The notes below the pieces were generated by a model that worked only from the letters and a program-made list of their open reading frames with translations, made no database searches and was not told the origin of the DNA. Made by a program: the position numbers and the translations under genes. 64,000 nucleotides of DNA, from the NCBI GenBank assembly GCA_020205615.1, contig CM035162.1:38058464-38122463 (forward strand), written 5' to 3'. Every line of letters starts with the position of its first letter. Within the stretch, counting starts at the first letter, position 1. The stretch comes from Panax quinquefolius. Lineage: Eukaryota; Streptophyta; Magnoliopsida; Apiales; Araliaceae. Of the stretch, positions 12,641-24,577 are shown piece by piece.

Positions 12641-13713
12641 CCTGCTTCTTTTCTTTTATTTCTTTAATTCCAGATATACACCAAGATCCACCTTAGTAAT
12701 TGAAAAGATGAAGGAGAAGTAAGAGGGGAGATGTGTATACCCCTGCACAATAGTAGAAGGTGGGATCCAAAATCTTTCTCTTCTTTTGATGATTCAAGAC
12801 TTTAAAGTTTTAGACATGAAGTGACTAACTTGTAATGATTCATATATTGAAGTTTAGAGTTTTTAATTTGTAAAATTTTCACTTGTAAAAAGAAAGGAGG
12901 AAGAGGAATATGAAGCAGGTCATTGATGATTGTTTAGATTTTTATCTGATTTTATTTCTTATTTTTTATTTAATTTTAATTTTCTTTTCTTTTTTATTTT
13001 TCATTTCAGTATAAATGTTTGTTCTTTTTGTTGTTAAATAAAAATATTTTGAAAGTTTAACTCTCTTTTTTTGCATTTAATGAGTTAATCGTAACTGATT
13101 AGGCTTGATTTATATTCTATTTATTCTAATTAATTAATTTGATTTTGTCTTTACTTAATGTATGTGAAATTGTTTTGATATTATAAATCTGAATTATGGT
13201 GTATTTATATATTTGCCCTTTTAAAACCTTAAAATGGTAAAAATAGATTAAATAAATACTTTTTACAAACACATCAGTATTGATATCTTATGTGTCTTTA
13301 TCAAGTCATCAATGGATGATATTGCAACTTTAATTAAACTGAAGTGTAAAAATTAAGAGTTGAATGCTTTAATTATAAAAATTAAAAGAATGATCCCTAA
13401 AGTGAAAAAAGATAAAGAGTTCATGTAATAATTTATATTTAAGCCTTCTATTAATTCTCTCAAACTCACAATTATTTAATTTTTCTTCCTATTTTCTTTC
13501 CTCCATTCTCTTATTTATTTTACTCTCATACTCTCTCCCACTTCCCTATCCCTTTTGTTTATTAAATTAGGTGCACGTCATGTATTCTAGGATACTAGCG
13601 TTTAGTAAATTTTTATATAAATATTTTTAATTATTAATTTTAAAATAATTAATTTAATCATTAAAGTCGAACTATGAAATATGAATTAAAAATGATCTTG
13701 TCGTGATTAATTA
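12641..13713. other. AT-rich intergenic sequence
   Basis: Mostly A/T with poly-pyrimidine patches. No ORF, RNA gene or repeat is recognised. Confidence 0.5.
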
Positions 13714-13974
13714 TTACTATTTCCGCTTTCAAATTATAAGATCACTGTTGATTTTTGAAAATGAATTTGAGATATTTATAAACTTAAAATTAAAGCGTCT
13801 CATTAAAAATTATGAAATAATAAATATTACACTAACTAATACATTTTTAGTTAATTTATAATAGTCATCATTCCATCGATTAAAATTAAAGGAAATCTAG
13901 TCAATTTTGAATTTAAAAATATTTTAAATTTTTAAAAAGTCAATAATGATATTATTTTTAGAACGGAGAGAGTA
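13714..13974. mobile_element. Degenerate Stowaway-like MITE
   Basis: The left end TACTATTTCCGCTTTCAAAT and right end GAACGGAGAGAGTA resemble the Stowaway termini CTCCCTCCGTYYCAAA and their complement. The element is about 260 bp, very AT-rich, and flanked by TA. The ends have diverged, so the call rests on position and partial matches. Confidence 0.5.
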
Positions 13975-14816
13975 TATATTATCGCTTAAATTTTCTCATT
14001 ACACAACAAATTTGACCAAATATATATATTATTACAAGTTCACCAACCCCATGCGAAGCACGGGTGGCATGGATAATAGTAATTAAATTTTTCTTAATTT
14101 TGATGGATTATTGAAAATTTATAATTAATTATGATTATGAGAAGATAATCATTTTACTTTTATTTAATTTTGTAATAAAAATCTATATTAGCTTTTATAT
14201 TGATAAAATTTACTTGAAATTCTAATATGAATAGAATTATGAAACTTTTTTAATAAGTTTTAATTTAGTTATGACAATTAGTTAGGAATGAATGCACTAT
14301 AATTTTTAACTAATGTTACAATTATTATGTTTCAAATTTATATATATTATTAATACAATTAATCATGTGATTTGATAAAATTTAAAGTTTAAATGAATTA
14401 AATTAGTTAGGATATTAGTTTAATAGTGAAGTTTAGGATAACATTAATATAATTAAATCGCATGATATATGTCTTTAGTATGTTTAAAAGCATGTTTTAC
14501 CAATTCTGTAATAAAATTGATAAAATCAAAATCTTTTAGAAGTTACTTTTTTAATTATAGATTGGTTGGGTTTCTTTTAAATACTTTATAAATTTAGATA
14601 GTATATATTTAATTATTAATTATTATAAATTTGTATAGAATAGGAAAAAAAAGGATCTTCTTTTTTTTATTCCTTTATTCCTCTTAGATATAGGAATATA
14701 TTTAAATTTGGATAGTATTTAATTGATACTTATGCTAATATAAATTAGAATTAGACCAAAATTGATAAAACCAAACTAAATTTGTGCTTTTAATTATATC
14801 TAATTTTATTACTATC

Positions 14817-14854
<38 letters not shown>

Positions 14855-14865
14855 CTAGAGTAAAT
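13975..14865. other. AT-rich intergenic sequence with (TTA)n
   Basis: Contains a (TTA)n microsatellite at about 14817-14852 and the small palindrome-like GCGAAGCACGGG near 14054. That motif is often seen at ends of plant repeats, but no element could be delimited. No coding sequence is seen. Confidence 0.5.
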
Positions 14866-15733
14866 CTATATGTACCTCAACTCTACATACTCCTTCCCGA
14901 AACAAGTCCCAGTGTCCCGCCAACCCACTTTTCCCTCCTTTCTTTTTATCTTTCTCATTTTAGTATTTTTTTCCCTCTTTTTCTCTCTCTCTCTCATTTT
15001 TGTGAGAAATTATTTTTAGACATAAATGATAATGTGCATCTCTATCATTTATTTTGTTTAATTATTTAATATTAATTCATCAAATTAATTATTTTATGTA
15101 TTTAAAAAAATCAAAAAAATTTAAAAAATTGCCACGTAGACAACTTATAATCAATTTACCCTTTACAAAAGTTACTTGTCTTAATAATCTTAATAATGGT
15201 AACATAATACTCCCTCCATCCAAATTTATTTGTCTTTTTTTTTTCTGTTTAATGTTATTTTTAACATTACTTTTCAAAATTATCCTTATTTAACTTTTAA
15301 AAAAATCATCGAAAAAAAACATAATTTTTTAAAAGTTAAATAAGGATAATTTAAAAAGTAATGTTAAAAATAACATTAAACAAAAAAAAAGATGAATAAA
15401 TTTGGACAATACAAAAAAAAATTAAGACAAATTAATTTAGACAGTGTGAGTATTATGTTACCATTATTAAGGTATAGATGCACATTATCATTAGTTATAA
15501 GTTGTCTACGTGGCAATTTTTAAAACTTTTTTATTTTAATTAAATTAGTAAAAAATAAATTTGATGAATTAATATTTAATAATTAAATAAAATAAATTGT
15601 ATAAATGGTATATATGCACATTATCATTTGTGTAAGAGGTAAAAATAATTTCCACTAAAAAAAGTCGGTTGGTGGGACACCGGGACTTGTTTCGGGGAAG
15701 AGTATGTAGAGTTGAGGGGGCTTATAGATTTAC
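14866..15733. mobile_element. Nested inverted-repeat element (outer arms)
   Basis: The outer arms TAAATCTATATGTACCTCAA (from 14866) and the complement of the segment ending at 15733 match over about 70 bp, including CAACTCTACATACTC and GAAACAAGTCCC. Inside them are second inverted arms (about 15028-15205 and 15455-15635) built on GATAATGTGCATCT, and inside those a Stowaway element (15210-15450). The same middle element occurs, split, at 17466-17678 and 27522-27839. Confidence 0.7.
15210..15450. mobile_element. Stowaway MITE
   Basis: Starts CTCCCTCCATCCAAATTTAT and ends in GTGTGAG, flanked on both sides by TA, the Stowaway/Tc1-mariner target duplication. The interior is nearly self-complementary: TTTAATGTTATTTTTAACAT pairs with its complement near 15360. 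It is non-coding; the 60-80-codon ORFs on both strands here are by-products of the palindrome. Confidence 0.75.
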
Positions 15734-16030
15734 TATATTTTATTTTATTATTAAGAATTTTATATTAGTCATAATCTAATTCTGTCATGAAATTAGTCAA
15801 TATATAAATGATTTTCATACTTTAATTCTTTGACAATCAATAAAAATATATATATAATTTTGGTATAATTGTCTTAAAGGTAGAAAATCAAAACAATAAA
15901 ATCTCAATAGCCCAACCAATTTGAAATTACTCTTATAATAATGCACAAAAACTTATCATAAAAGGAAAATTTTAATTGTTTAAAATGCTTTTATTTTCTC
16001 GTGCAATAAATTACAATAATGGTAGTATAA
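15734..16030. other. Intergenic AT-rich sequence
   Basis: No ORF or repeat recognised. It lies between the nested element and the promoter of the dCTP pyrophosphatase gene. Confidence 0.5.
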
Positions 16031-16220
16031 TATCTGATAAATACCAAAAACATGCGGCCCTCCAAATCCCGGTGGCCCAAGAGGTAGGCCTGAGTCCATC
16101 TTAACCGACACGTGTCCCAGTCACTTTAAAAAGCCCTCTCACAATTTCACAAACTCCATTAAGGTCTGCTCAGTCTACCCTGTCACTCAGCCGCAGGGGG
16201 AAGAGAGAGGAGAGAGAAAA
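16031..16220 (+). promoter_or_regulatory. Promoter and 5' leader of the dCTP pyrophosphatase gene
   Basis: A perfect palindromic G-box, GACACGTGTC, sits at 16107-16116 and a TATA-like CTTTAAAAAG at 16123-16132, about 90 bp before the start codon. A purine-rich leader (GGGGGAAGAGAGAGG) directly precedes ATG at 16221. G-boxes bind bZIP and bHLH factors in plants. Actual use here is inference. Confidence 0.55.
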
Positions 16221-17301
16221 ATGAGCGGAGTTTTAGAGAGAGAAAAAGGGGTAACCCTTGATGATTTGAAGAATAAAATGGCGGATTTTGCGAAGGAGAG
16301 GGATTGGGATCAGTTTCATAGCCCTAGAAATCTCCTCTTGGCCATGGTATATAAATATATATAACCCTTTTATATTCCTTTTTCTGTGTATTTATTTATA
16401 TTAATCTTAGTACATACATTACATTTATCAGTAAGTATTGCTTTTCTTCTGGTTCTAGAAATACCCACAAGCAAAAACTTCAATTCCAGTTATTTGTGTT
16501 GCATACCTTTTTCTTATTGTGGCACAAAAAAAATGGGAATTGGGATTAAAAAAAGGGTGGAGATAAGCACATTCTGATAACTCTCTCTCTCTGTTTGATG
16601 TGTATTTTTTATAGACCATTTGTGATGATTTTCTTGCATGTTTATGTCAAGTTATGCCTAGAAATTATGTTGGGAAAGTATGAATTAGAAAATAAAATGG
16701 AAAGGGAAGTTTGTTGACGAAAGAGAAGATTGAACTAACTGGTGTTTTATGGAATCTTAAACAAAAAGATGCTTACTTTCCAACCAAAATTTTCCTGTTC
16801 CTTGCTTTTCCTTTAGACCAAATTGAGGGTAATCAAAAAGTTATGTTTATCCATGTCCAGAATATTAAATTACTGGAGTCAGAAAACTGTCCACAAAACA
16901 TGATCACTTTCAGAGAAATGTCACTAAAGAGCAAACACATAACATGTATGTATGTAAGTTGGTGATCACCTCTCGGTATGGAACACAAATACTTTAGGAC
17001 AAATATACTATGCAATTTATGTATGTATGTAACTAGATATAACTATTTATGTATGTTTATTTATCAGGTGGGAGAAGTGGGAGAATTGTCTGAAATTTTT
17101 CAGTGGAAAGGAGAGGTTCCAAGAGGACTGCCCGATTGGAAAGAGGAAGAGAAACAAAACTTGGGTGAGGAGCTTTCTGATGTGTTGCTATATTTGGTCA
17201 GGCTCTCTGATATTTGTGGTGTTGATCTTGGGAAAGCTGCCCTTAGGAAATTGGAACTCAATGCCATAAAATACCCAGTCAACCAACTCAAAGAAAAGTG
17301 A
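16221..17301 (+). CDS. DCTPP1: dCTP pyrophosphatase 1-like (MazG-type all-alpha NTP pyrophosphohydrolase)
   Basis: Two exons: 16221-16346 (42 codons, donor GTATAT) and 17068-17301 (77 codons plus stop, acceptor TTATCAG), giving 119 residues. Exon 1 starts MSGVLEREKGVTLDDL and includes FAKERDWDQFHSPRNL. Exon 2 has the family metal-binding motif as EVGELSE (two glutamates) followed by EELSDVLLYL (Glu and Asp). These residues hold Mg ions in a four-helix dimer or tetramer that hydrolyses dCTP and modified dNTPs to the monophosphate, cleaning the nucleotide pool. The length matches plant homologues, the intron phase is clean and no stop interrupts it. It is the only apparently complete cellular gene here. 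The ~720-bp intron contains only shadow ORFs. Confidence 0.9.
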
Positions 17302-17678
17302 AAAACACATCGGCACAGCCAACCACCACCACAACAAAAACGGTGTTTTTTTTATGATGGTGTTATATTTTGTACTAGCCTTGAGCTGCTTCTTTTTTAT
17401 ATTATATTGTTGTGATAATTGATGGGTTTAAGTATTACTAATATAATATGGTACTTCGGTTTATACAAATGATAATGTGCATCTATACCATTTATACAAT
17501 TTATTTTATTTAATTATTAAATGTTAATTCATCAAATTTATTTTTTTACTAATTTAATTAAAATCAAAAAAGTTTTAAAAATTGCCAGACAACTTATAAC
17601 TAATAATAATGTGCATCTATACCTTAATAATGGTAACATAATACTCACTCTGTCCAAATTAATTTGTCTTAAATTTTT

Positions 17679-17790
17679 GGGTTAAGTTCAGATGATCACC
17701 TGGGGTTTGAACGGTTTTTCACTTAACCACCTATAGTCAGTAAAGCTATATTTAAACTCTCAACTTTTTTGAGTTGAAGTGAAAACGTTA
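17679..17790 (+). repeat. Left terminal inverted repeat of the Mutator-like element
   Basis: Pairs with the complement of 27412-27521: shared blocks include CACTTAACCACCT, AAAGCTA and ATTTAAACTC. Preceded by TAAATTTTT, the left target copy. Confidence 0.8.
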
Positions 17791-17982
17791 CTTTTTCCAT
17801 CCAAATTAACAGTGCGTGCATGTCAGACGCCAAAAACGCGTGAAAAGAAGGTGTAACAGTAAAAAAAAAAAAAAAAATTAGAAAATGTCTAAAATACCCT
17901 TCTTCCTCCTCAAACCACAATCTTCTCAATCATTTCTCACTCCTGCGTTCTCTCTCTCTCATTTCTCTCTTATTTCAAGCAA

Positions 17983-18087
17983 AAGATTCACAGAGATTTC
18001 TTGGAAGAAAATGGAGATTCAATCCGTGCGGTAGTTGTAAACACTAAGATTGGGGTTGATTCGAAGCTGATTGAGTCGCTGCCGAGG
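17983..18087 (+). pseudogene. Captured fragment of a D-2-hydroxyacid dehydrogenase (HPPR/hydroxypyruvate reductase type)
   Basis: The frame from 17983 reads KIHRDFLEENGDSIRAVVVN, then TKIGVDSKLIESLPR, then a stop. This corresponds to the N-terminal part of plant hydroxyphenylpyruvate/hydroxypyruvate reductases, where the family has an SIRAVVGN...GADAELIDALPKLE stretch just before the first helix-strand pair. Only about 35 residues remain. The NAD-binding domain and the catalytic Arg/Glu/His are absent, so no enzyme can be made. It ends abruptly 24 bp before the clathrin light chain start codon, an exon-shuffled join. Upstream (17880-17980) is pyrimidine-rich and leader-like. Confidence 0.7.
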
Positions 18088-18111
18088 TAACACAAAGCGA
18101 GAAAAGAGAGA

Positions 18112-18417
18112 ATGTCGTCATCGTTCGATACATTCAGCATCGACGGCGAAGATTCAACGATCCCGTCCTCTCGTCCTTTCGACGGCGACTCTGGTTTCGA
18201 CGACTCAACATACTCCAACTTTTCCTCCGCAACTGCTCCTCCATTGTGATTCTGCCTCATTATGGATTCGGCTTGGATCCAAGCCCTACCTACCTCGAAT
18301 CCACTCGTTTGGCTCTTCGGTCCCACTGTCGAACGGGAATGGCAAGAGCTACGATATTGGAGAAGATACTGATGGAATTTTCAGTTCCGATGGACCGGTG
18401 CTTCCACTTCCCGGGCT
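18112..18417 (+). pseudogene. Captured 5' part of a clathrin light chain gene, frameshifted
   Basis: The first frame starts MSSSFDTFSIDGEDSTIPSS at 18112, then RPFDGDSGFDDSTYSNFSS, and meets a stop near 18247. A second frame (about 18320-18417) reads VPLSNGNGKSYDIGEDTDGI followed by FSSDGPVLPLPG. Plant clathrin light chains have this Ser/Asp-rich N-terminus, a GNG...DDGIF segment and DGPVLPPP before the heavy-chain-binding helix. Here everything after DGPVLPLPG is replaced by unrelated sequence, so the coiled-coil that binds the clathrin hub is missing. A frameshift lies between the two parts. It sits inside the Mutator-like element. Confidence 0.8.
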
Positions 18418-18439
18418 TTGTTTTTCTCTTTGGGCTTGA

Positions 18440-19430
18440 ATTTTCACGTTCATCACTGTCTTGATTTTTGCTCTACTTCATTTTTTGGTTCTCATAGTGT
18501 CCACTTGTTTGATAAAATGCCTCAACAAAGAAATGAACATAAATACTGCTAATAAATGGAGACATATTTGGGAAATAATTTCTTATCAGAAGGGTAATTG
18601 ACTATACCATAGAGCTATTCAATTGGTATTAGAATTTATTTGCTCTGTTTTGGGCCTCCCTTAATATTTGTAGTATATATGCTTTATAACTTGGGATAAT
18701 TACATTTTATATGACATTTTAAAAAGTAATTACAATAATAGTGCACTCATTAAATATTTACAATATTAATGTATATAAATTTTTATTTTCATTAGTGGTG
18801 AAAAAGAACTATTCCTTTAATTATGCTGTGTTATTTAATGTGCTGATGACATGGCAATTCAATTTTTTTTTAAATGTTCACGCTTTATGTGGGATAGTGG
18901 GCTCGTGTTTCAATATAAATTTTGTTATTATCTTTGTTCGTCTTTTTTTTTCATTTGGAAACCCTTATTGGTGGCTTTTCCGGCCGACCAAGCTCCATTA
19001 CATTAGTTGCACGCCAGATTAGTTGCATTATATATATACATTAGTTACACGCCAGATTTCTCCGACCAAGCTCCATTAGTGGCTTTTCCGGCCGACTTCC
19101 AAACTTTTGATGAGCAGATTCCGATCTTCAGATCACAGGAGTGAGCATGGCGGCGAAGCCATTGATACTAATGTTTGGCTTGATACACTCCCTTTTTAGT
19201 TTTATTATTCTTCAAGGCATCTATCACTTTTCTTGCTTCACTATGGGCCCCTTCCGCCAGAGACTATATAGAGGGTCGGCCTGCCTCACATTCATAGAGA
19301 TTCAAGGCTCTTCATTTTAAATTTTTTAGTTCTTTGTATTTTCTTTCCACTTGGAGTAAACCTTGTATGCATTTAAGTAATTTGTGCCCTCTCTCTTACG
19401 TTAATCATGTTAGTTTTTTCATAGTGCAGT
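18440..19430. other. Filler inside the Mutator-like element
   Basis: No convincing coding region. GGCTTTTCCGGCCGAC occurs at 18974 and 19081, and CACGCCAGAT at about 19009 and 19051, marking a ~105-bp local duplication. A short ATG frame at 19147 (MAAKPLILMFGLIHSLF) is too short to judge. Confidence 0.45.
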
Positions 19431-19905
19431 TGGTAACCAAACATTCACACCAAGGTAACCAAACCTTCACACTAAGGTAATCAAACCTTCATACCAAGAT
19501 AACAAGTGGGCTTTGAAAAGAGTTTGATATTTTCAGTCGGCTAAAAGGCAGGCTTTGTTTGATAAATTTTTCAAAGTACAATTGGTAGCCAAACATTTAT
19601 ACTAAGGTAACCAATTCAGTGTTATTATGTTACCAATTTATTTTGAATGTGATGCAGTTGGTAGCCAAACCTTCAAGCAGTTGGTTGCCAAACTTTTTAT
19701 ACCAAGATAACCAAACCTTTATAACAAGGTAACCAATCTACCTTCACACCTGCAGTATGAATTGGTTACCTTGGTTTGAAAGTTTGGCAACCAACGGCTT
19801 GATGGTTTGGCTACCAACTGCATCACATTCAAAATAAATTGGCAACTTAATAAAATTGAATTGATTAACTTAGTATGAAGGTTTGGCTACCCAATGCTTA
19901 AAGGT
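19430..19905. repeat. Palindromic minisatellite (AAGGTAACCAAACCTTCA units)
   Basis: Repeats of about 20 bp, ACCAAGGTAACCAAACCTTC with variants, run from 19430 to 19740. From about 19757 to 19900 the complementary form appears (TTGGTTACCTTGG, GGTTTGGCTACCAAC). The block 19625-19680 around TTTATTTTGAATGTGATGCA is inverted at 19815-19845. The array can fold on itself. It lies just upstream of the SEC15 leader. Confidence 0.75.
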
Positions 19906-21080
19906 TTGGCTAGCCTCACCCAAATCTACCCAATTAAATTCCTTAACCAACAACCCCACCATTTCTCTTTCCTCAAATCCCTTCCCCACCGCCCCATTCT
20001 TTCTCTCCTCCACCACCTCCACCACTCCTTCCACCACCTCCACCACTCCTTCCACCTCCCAACCCACCACCACCTTCGATTGTTATACTTCTTCCACTTG
20101 TTATTATTCTTCTCCTCGGTGGTGTTTTGGTTGATTTTAGGGTTAGAATTTGAGGTTTTCGTCTGGAATTGATCTTTCATTATGTTACTGAAAATATGAA
20201 TGCCCTGAGATCTTGTTCAATTCCCTTATTTTATCTCGGAGAAAAGGAGGACTAAGGCGAAGGCTTCTTTTGTATATGAATGTTTCGCTTCTTCTCGATT
20301 GATCCATTTGTTGAAGATGGTTATTATCTATAAAAGCTTTGGATTGTTCTTCATGGAGCATTCGTTTCTTGTCTACGCTTTTTGAATGTTTTGTTTAGTT
20401 GGTAATCTATTGCGAAAAGTGGAGTAGTTTTCTCCTTAAATCAAGGTGTTTCTATTTTTGTTGGTTTGGGTTATGTGACGTGGATTGCACTACTATTGAT
20501 ATTATTATATATTATTGCACTATTACTATAATTATTTAATTGGTGTACTATTCTTGTAATATCTTTCTATTTGTTGTATACTTATGTAAAGGACCCTTAT
20601 AACTTCAATACAGAGTTTTGATAGAATTGCTTAGTTTTTAGTAATCTTGTGAATACCCATTTTGGGTATTCTCGAATCATTCATTTTTTTATGATATGAT
20701 TTGGTTCCTGGGGATTTGAATGATTGTGAGATTTATTTGATGAAAACATTTGTCTTTTTTTTTGTTATGCTTTGGACAATATTAGGAAATATTATCAAAA
20801 TGTTTCTCTGACTTTCTATTTGTGCAAAATTTACATAATAAATGGTTCTGTAAACTTCCTTTTGTAGTGGGTTCTCTTTGTTTTGTTGTTGTTATTTACG
20901 CTCAGAGGAACCCATTTCATGCATTTACTGGAATATACATTCAATTTAGACATTATAGTACTTTTGTATTTGAGCTTTGGGGATACCTGTTTTCAGTTAA
21001 AAGAGAATTCTATATTCATTCTTTTAAAATTTCAATTTAGCATGTAAAGTTTTGATTTTTGATGTGTAAAGATTATCAGG
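19906..21080 (+). promoter_or_regulatory. Captured 5' leader and intron of the SEC15 gene
   Basis: A pyrimidine-rich stretch with CCACC repeats (19920-20080) followed by GGTTTTCGTCTGG looks like a plant 5' UTR. It is followed by ~0.9 kb of T-rich, intron-like sequence that ends at ATTATCAG, directly before the SEC15 start codon. The 60-90-codon ORFs across CCACC repeats on both strands are low-complexity by-products. A 5'-UTR intron before a large coding exon fits plant SEC15 genes; exact splice sites are inferred. Confidence 0.5.
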
Positions 21081-21227
21081 ATGAGTGCAAAAACCAAGAG
21101 GAGAACTTTGGTAGAGAACGGTGAAACAGGTGAAGATTCGGTCCTTGTGACTTTGATTGGTAATGGAGAGGATTTGGGTCCTATGGTCCATCTTTCTTTT
21201 GAAAGTGGGAAGCCTGAATCCCTCATT
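21081..21227 (+). pseudogene. SEC15: Exocyst subunit SEC15 N-terminal fragment
   Basis: The frame from ATG 21081 gives 49 residues: MSAKTKRRTLVENGETGEDS, then VLVTLIGNGEDLGPMVHLSF, then ESGKPESLI. This matches the start of plant SEC15A-type proteins (KRR..TENGDTGED, LIGNG.D.GP, GRPE.L). SEC15 links Rab GTPases to the exocyst, which tethers secretory vesicles at the plasma membrane. The frame is cut at 21227 by LTR sequence; the next coding segment resumes at 26930. The full protein is near 790 residues, so only about 11 percent is present in total. Confidence 0.85.
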
Positions 21228-24200
21228 GTGACGCCCCCAAAATAGGTCCATTCCATCCAACCCATTCTGAGTCGCCAAATAAATGGTACAGAAAACAACT
21301 ACAACTTTATTACAACAATTGTCGTGTAAAATACAACAACACTTAAACTGTGAGTTTAAATACAAATATATACCAACTGTGACTCATGTCCCAACCGTGG
21401 ACAGCACCTCATAATGACACCTTACATAAAGGTATAGTCGAAAACTGTTTTAGAAATTAAAATCTTTGGGAAGTGCTCAAGGAAACCTTCGTACATAGGA
21501 GGCCATGAATGATATATATCATATGACCACATAATTATCCTTGGTTGACCCAATAGACCCCAAAGAAAAACGAGAAGATTACTATCATATTCTTCCCAAT
21601 GGTGTGTCTTTTCTTGATATATCATTATCTCCACCGTCTCTAATTGAGAATTATACTTCAACCAAACTCCAGGATTATATAGGTAGTGCTCGTATATATA
21701 CTCAGCAAGTGAATGAGCACAACCCTGTCTTATGATGACACGAGGTTGTATGTCATTAGACATCTTGTATGATAGTGGCAAAACACCCTTCCAAGTTAAA
21801 TTCACCTCACCCTCAACATCTATGTAGACACCGCTTCTATTCCTTGTTATCCCCCACGACGGCCGGCTACACTTTTATTACCTGGAAGGAATTGTGAAGC
21901 AAAAGGTGAGCACAACTAGCTCAGTAAAGAATATCATGACTAAAGATAAATAAATTGTCAATAGCTTTCAACAAGAATAATAAATCGGGAGATTTAGAAC
22001 ATATAGTAGATGATAAAACTTTTTCAACCATAGTTGCGTGAACGAAGCGATCCATTAGAAGAGTCGAATAGACCATAAAATCTATTATCTTCTCCATGTT
22101 AAAAGTCCACCAACAATGTTTTATCCCCAGAACATCAATCAACAATTCCTCATCCCACAATCACGTGTATAACTCATAATCGTAATTGTTGTTCTAAATT
22201 CTTTTCTCATCCAGACAAAGATAATTTTCATCACCGAAACATCAAAGATCATGGTTATACCAAATCACGCTTCATGTTCATAATCATACTAATAAATTCA
22301 TCTTTTGCACTACGGGCCAAAGATATTCATCAACAGACCATCTTTGCACTACATGCCAAAGATATTCATCGAAATCATTCATCTTTTACTACTCACGGCA
22401 AAAGATATTCATCAATAAGTCATCTTTGCCAAAGATATTCATATCTAAAAGAAATATATAATCATTTCGAATTTATATAAACAATAATTATAACCATGTT
22501 GATCAATTCACCTTTGCACTTAAGCTAAAGATATTCAATTATAAATTCAATGGTCATGATCATACCAAATCAACAATTCATCTTTTACACTCATCGGCCA
22601 AAGAGAAACCCATAGTCACGATCATACCAATAATCTATCCATCTTTACACTCAAGTCAAAGAGAAATATCATCATTAGGGTTATAAAATGTTATATATGA
22701 TAATAAAATCAATATAATCAATACATAATTTTAATCTCTGAGAGTAATATTCATAAATCAACTATAATTTGGTTAGAAAAAAAACTAATTTTGTAGTGAA
22801 TAGTACTCGTGAATAGTAATTCATGAATAAGAACTCGTGAATAGTAACTCATAAATAGTAACTCATGAATAGTAACTTGTCGTGAATAATAGTAACTCGT
22901 GAATAATAAATCGTGAATAAACTCGTGAATAGTAATTCATGAATAGTAACTCGTGAATAAGAACTCATGAATAAGAACCCCATACATGAAAAAGTTCCAA
23001 ATTTGATAAAAGTTCAAATCAATATTTCGGCATAATGATATTGAAGAAATAATATCATTTATGAAGAAAATAATCTCCTTACTATCCTTTACCTCAAAAG
23101 AATAAAGATTTCGACTTGGAATAACTTGAGCCGAATCGAACTTTGCAGTATAGCAATACTCAAGATATCAAAATACTCACAAGAATACACTTTCGATAAT
23201 ATAGAGAGAAATAGAGAAAACTTGAGCTTTACGGTGTGATTTTCAATTCTAACCTAAGACCTATTTATAGAAATTGCTTGAACACCAAAAGCGAAAATTT
23301 AATATAATATTAATATTTTTATAAAATCATATGCACACTTTGACAATCCAACTTCAGCACATTTACCACACAATTGGGGCCCATCAACTCACCAAAAACG
23401 TTTTAATGATTTAAAATATTTTAAACTTACAAAAATTAATTATTCCGGAACTTCGGAACTTCAATAATTCATAATAAATAGGTCTTTTATCAGAAAATTC
23501 GAATCTCGCGACTTTTTATAGGAAATTCAATTCTCTACAACTTTGCAGAAGAAAGTTTTTCCAAATTCCAAACAGAAATTGACCGAAATCCATATACGGA
23601 CGATTTTACAGGCTATAATCAAATTTCAGTCAAGAAATGGGTCCACCAACATGTTTAACATATTTTAAACAACTTTTGTAACAAAAATACTCTTCCTCCT
23701 CATATACTCATATATCTCACATTCATTGTAAAAATATCACCATTATTATATTATAATAATATAATAAAATATTATTTTATCAGAAAAGATAAAATATCAA
23801 TTTTTAACAATTGTCACTTTAAAAAGTTTTCTCCATCTATATCCACATAAAATCAAAATTTTTCTCATCATATAAATCAATAATTAATTATTCACAAATA
23901 ATATTACGAGAATCACAATATTGACAACTGTGTAGTTCCTGGAAGGGGGCTTTCCAATAAGAATTTCTCTCATCGACGCCGCAATTGGGTGACCAAACCT
24001 CTCTTGTAAGCGAGTAACTTTCTGACATTGTCAATAATGTTATCTAATAATATTATTCCGATAATATGAATTATTGCTTCGATAATGGAAAATACTTGTT
24101 TAGTAATGATTAAAACAACAAGTAATATAATATATCAACGCAGCAAGTATGAATCAATAAAATCTTCAATAATTCTTTTAACAATTATTGAGTAGTGTCT

Positions 24201-24577
24201 TCTTCACGTAAGAATCAATAATTGGTGCAATCTAAAATATTCTTTGGCAACAACGCCAGACATCGTATTTTAACCAATGTTATTGAATTAACTACGCCGT
24301 TATTTATAAAAACTCTTTTTTATCGTTTTCTTCCAATCGATAAGCTTTCAGTTATGGAGCTCTGTCGAGGCTACATGGCTCATACGAATATTCCTACGTA
24401 AAGAATATTCCACGACCAAACGAATATTCCCTTACAAACAATGAATATTTTATAACCACTTGCGTATTTTGAAAAAAAATCATATATCACCCTTTAACTT
24501 TAACTTTTATCAATTTAACCATTTACTAAATAGAAAAATTGAATACTTTTATTTCATAAAATTAAAGAGGTCTTACA
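21227..24577 (-). mobile_element. Long gypsy-type LTR, copy C (minus strand)
   Basis: On the minus strand it starts TGTAAGACCTCTTTAATTTT at 24577 and ends GGGGGCGTCACA at 21227, the TG...CA form of an LTR, about 3.35 kb. The part 22540-24577 aligns with copy A. A TATA-like CTATTTATAGA (near 23260) precedes leader sequence on the minus strand. No polypurine tract abuts its start, so it is a solo LTR or a 5' LTR. Short tandem arrays lie inside: AAAGATATTCATC units (22310-22530) and GTGAATAGTAACTC units (22795-22980). Confidence 0.65.
22795..22980. repeat. GTGAATAGTAACTC short tandem array
   Basis: About a dozen imperfect copies of a 14-17-bp unit, alternating GTGAATAGTAACTC and GTGAATAAGAACTC. 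A shorter version sits at the same place in LTR copy A (6245-6325), so the array expanded or contracted after the copies separated. Confidence 0.8.

Noticed and set aside
19870..20180. Overlapping ORFs of 67-92 codons on both strands
   Set aside because: They run through CCACC/CTCC low-complexity leader sequence. The products are Thr/Ser/Pro- or Val/Glu/Trp-rich with no domain.
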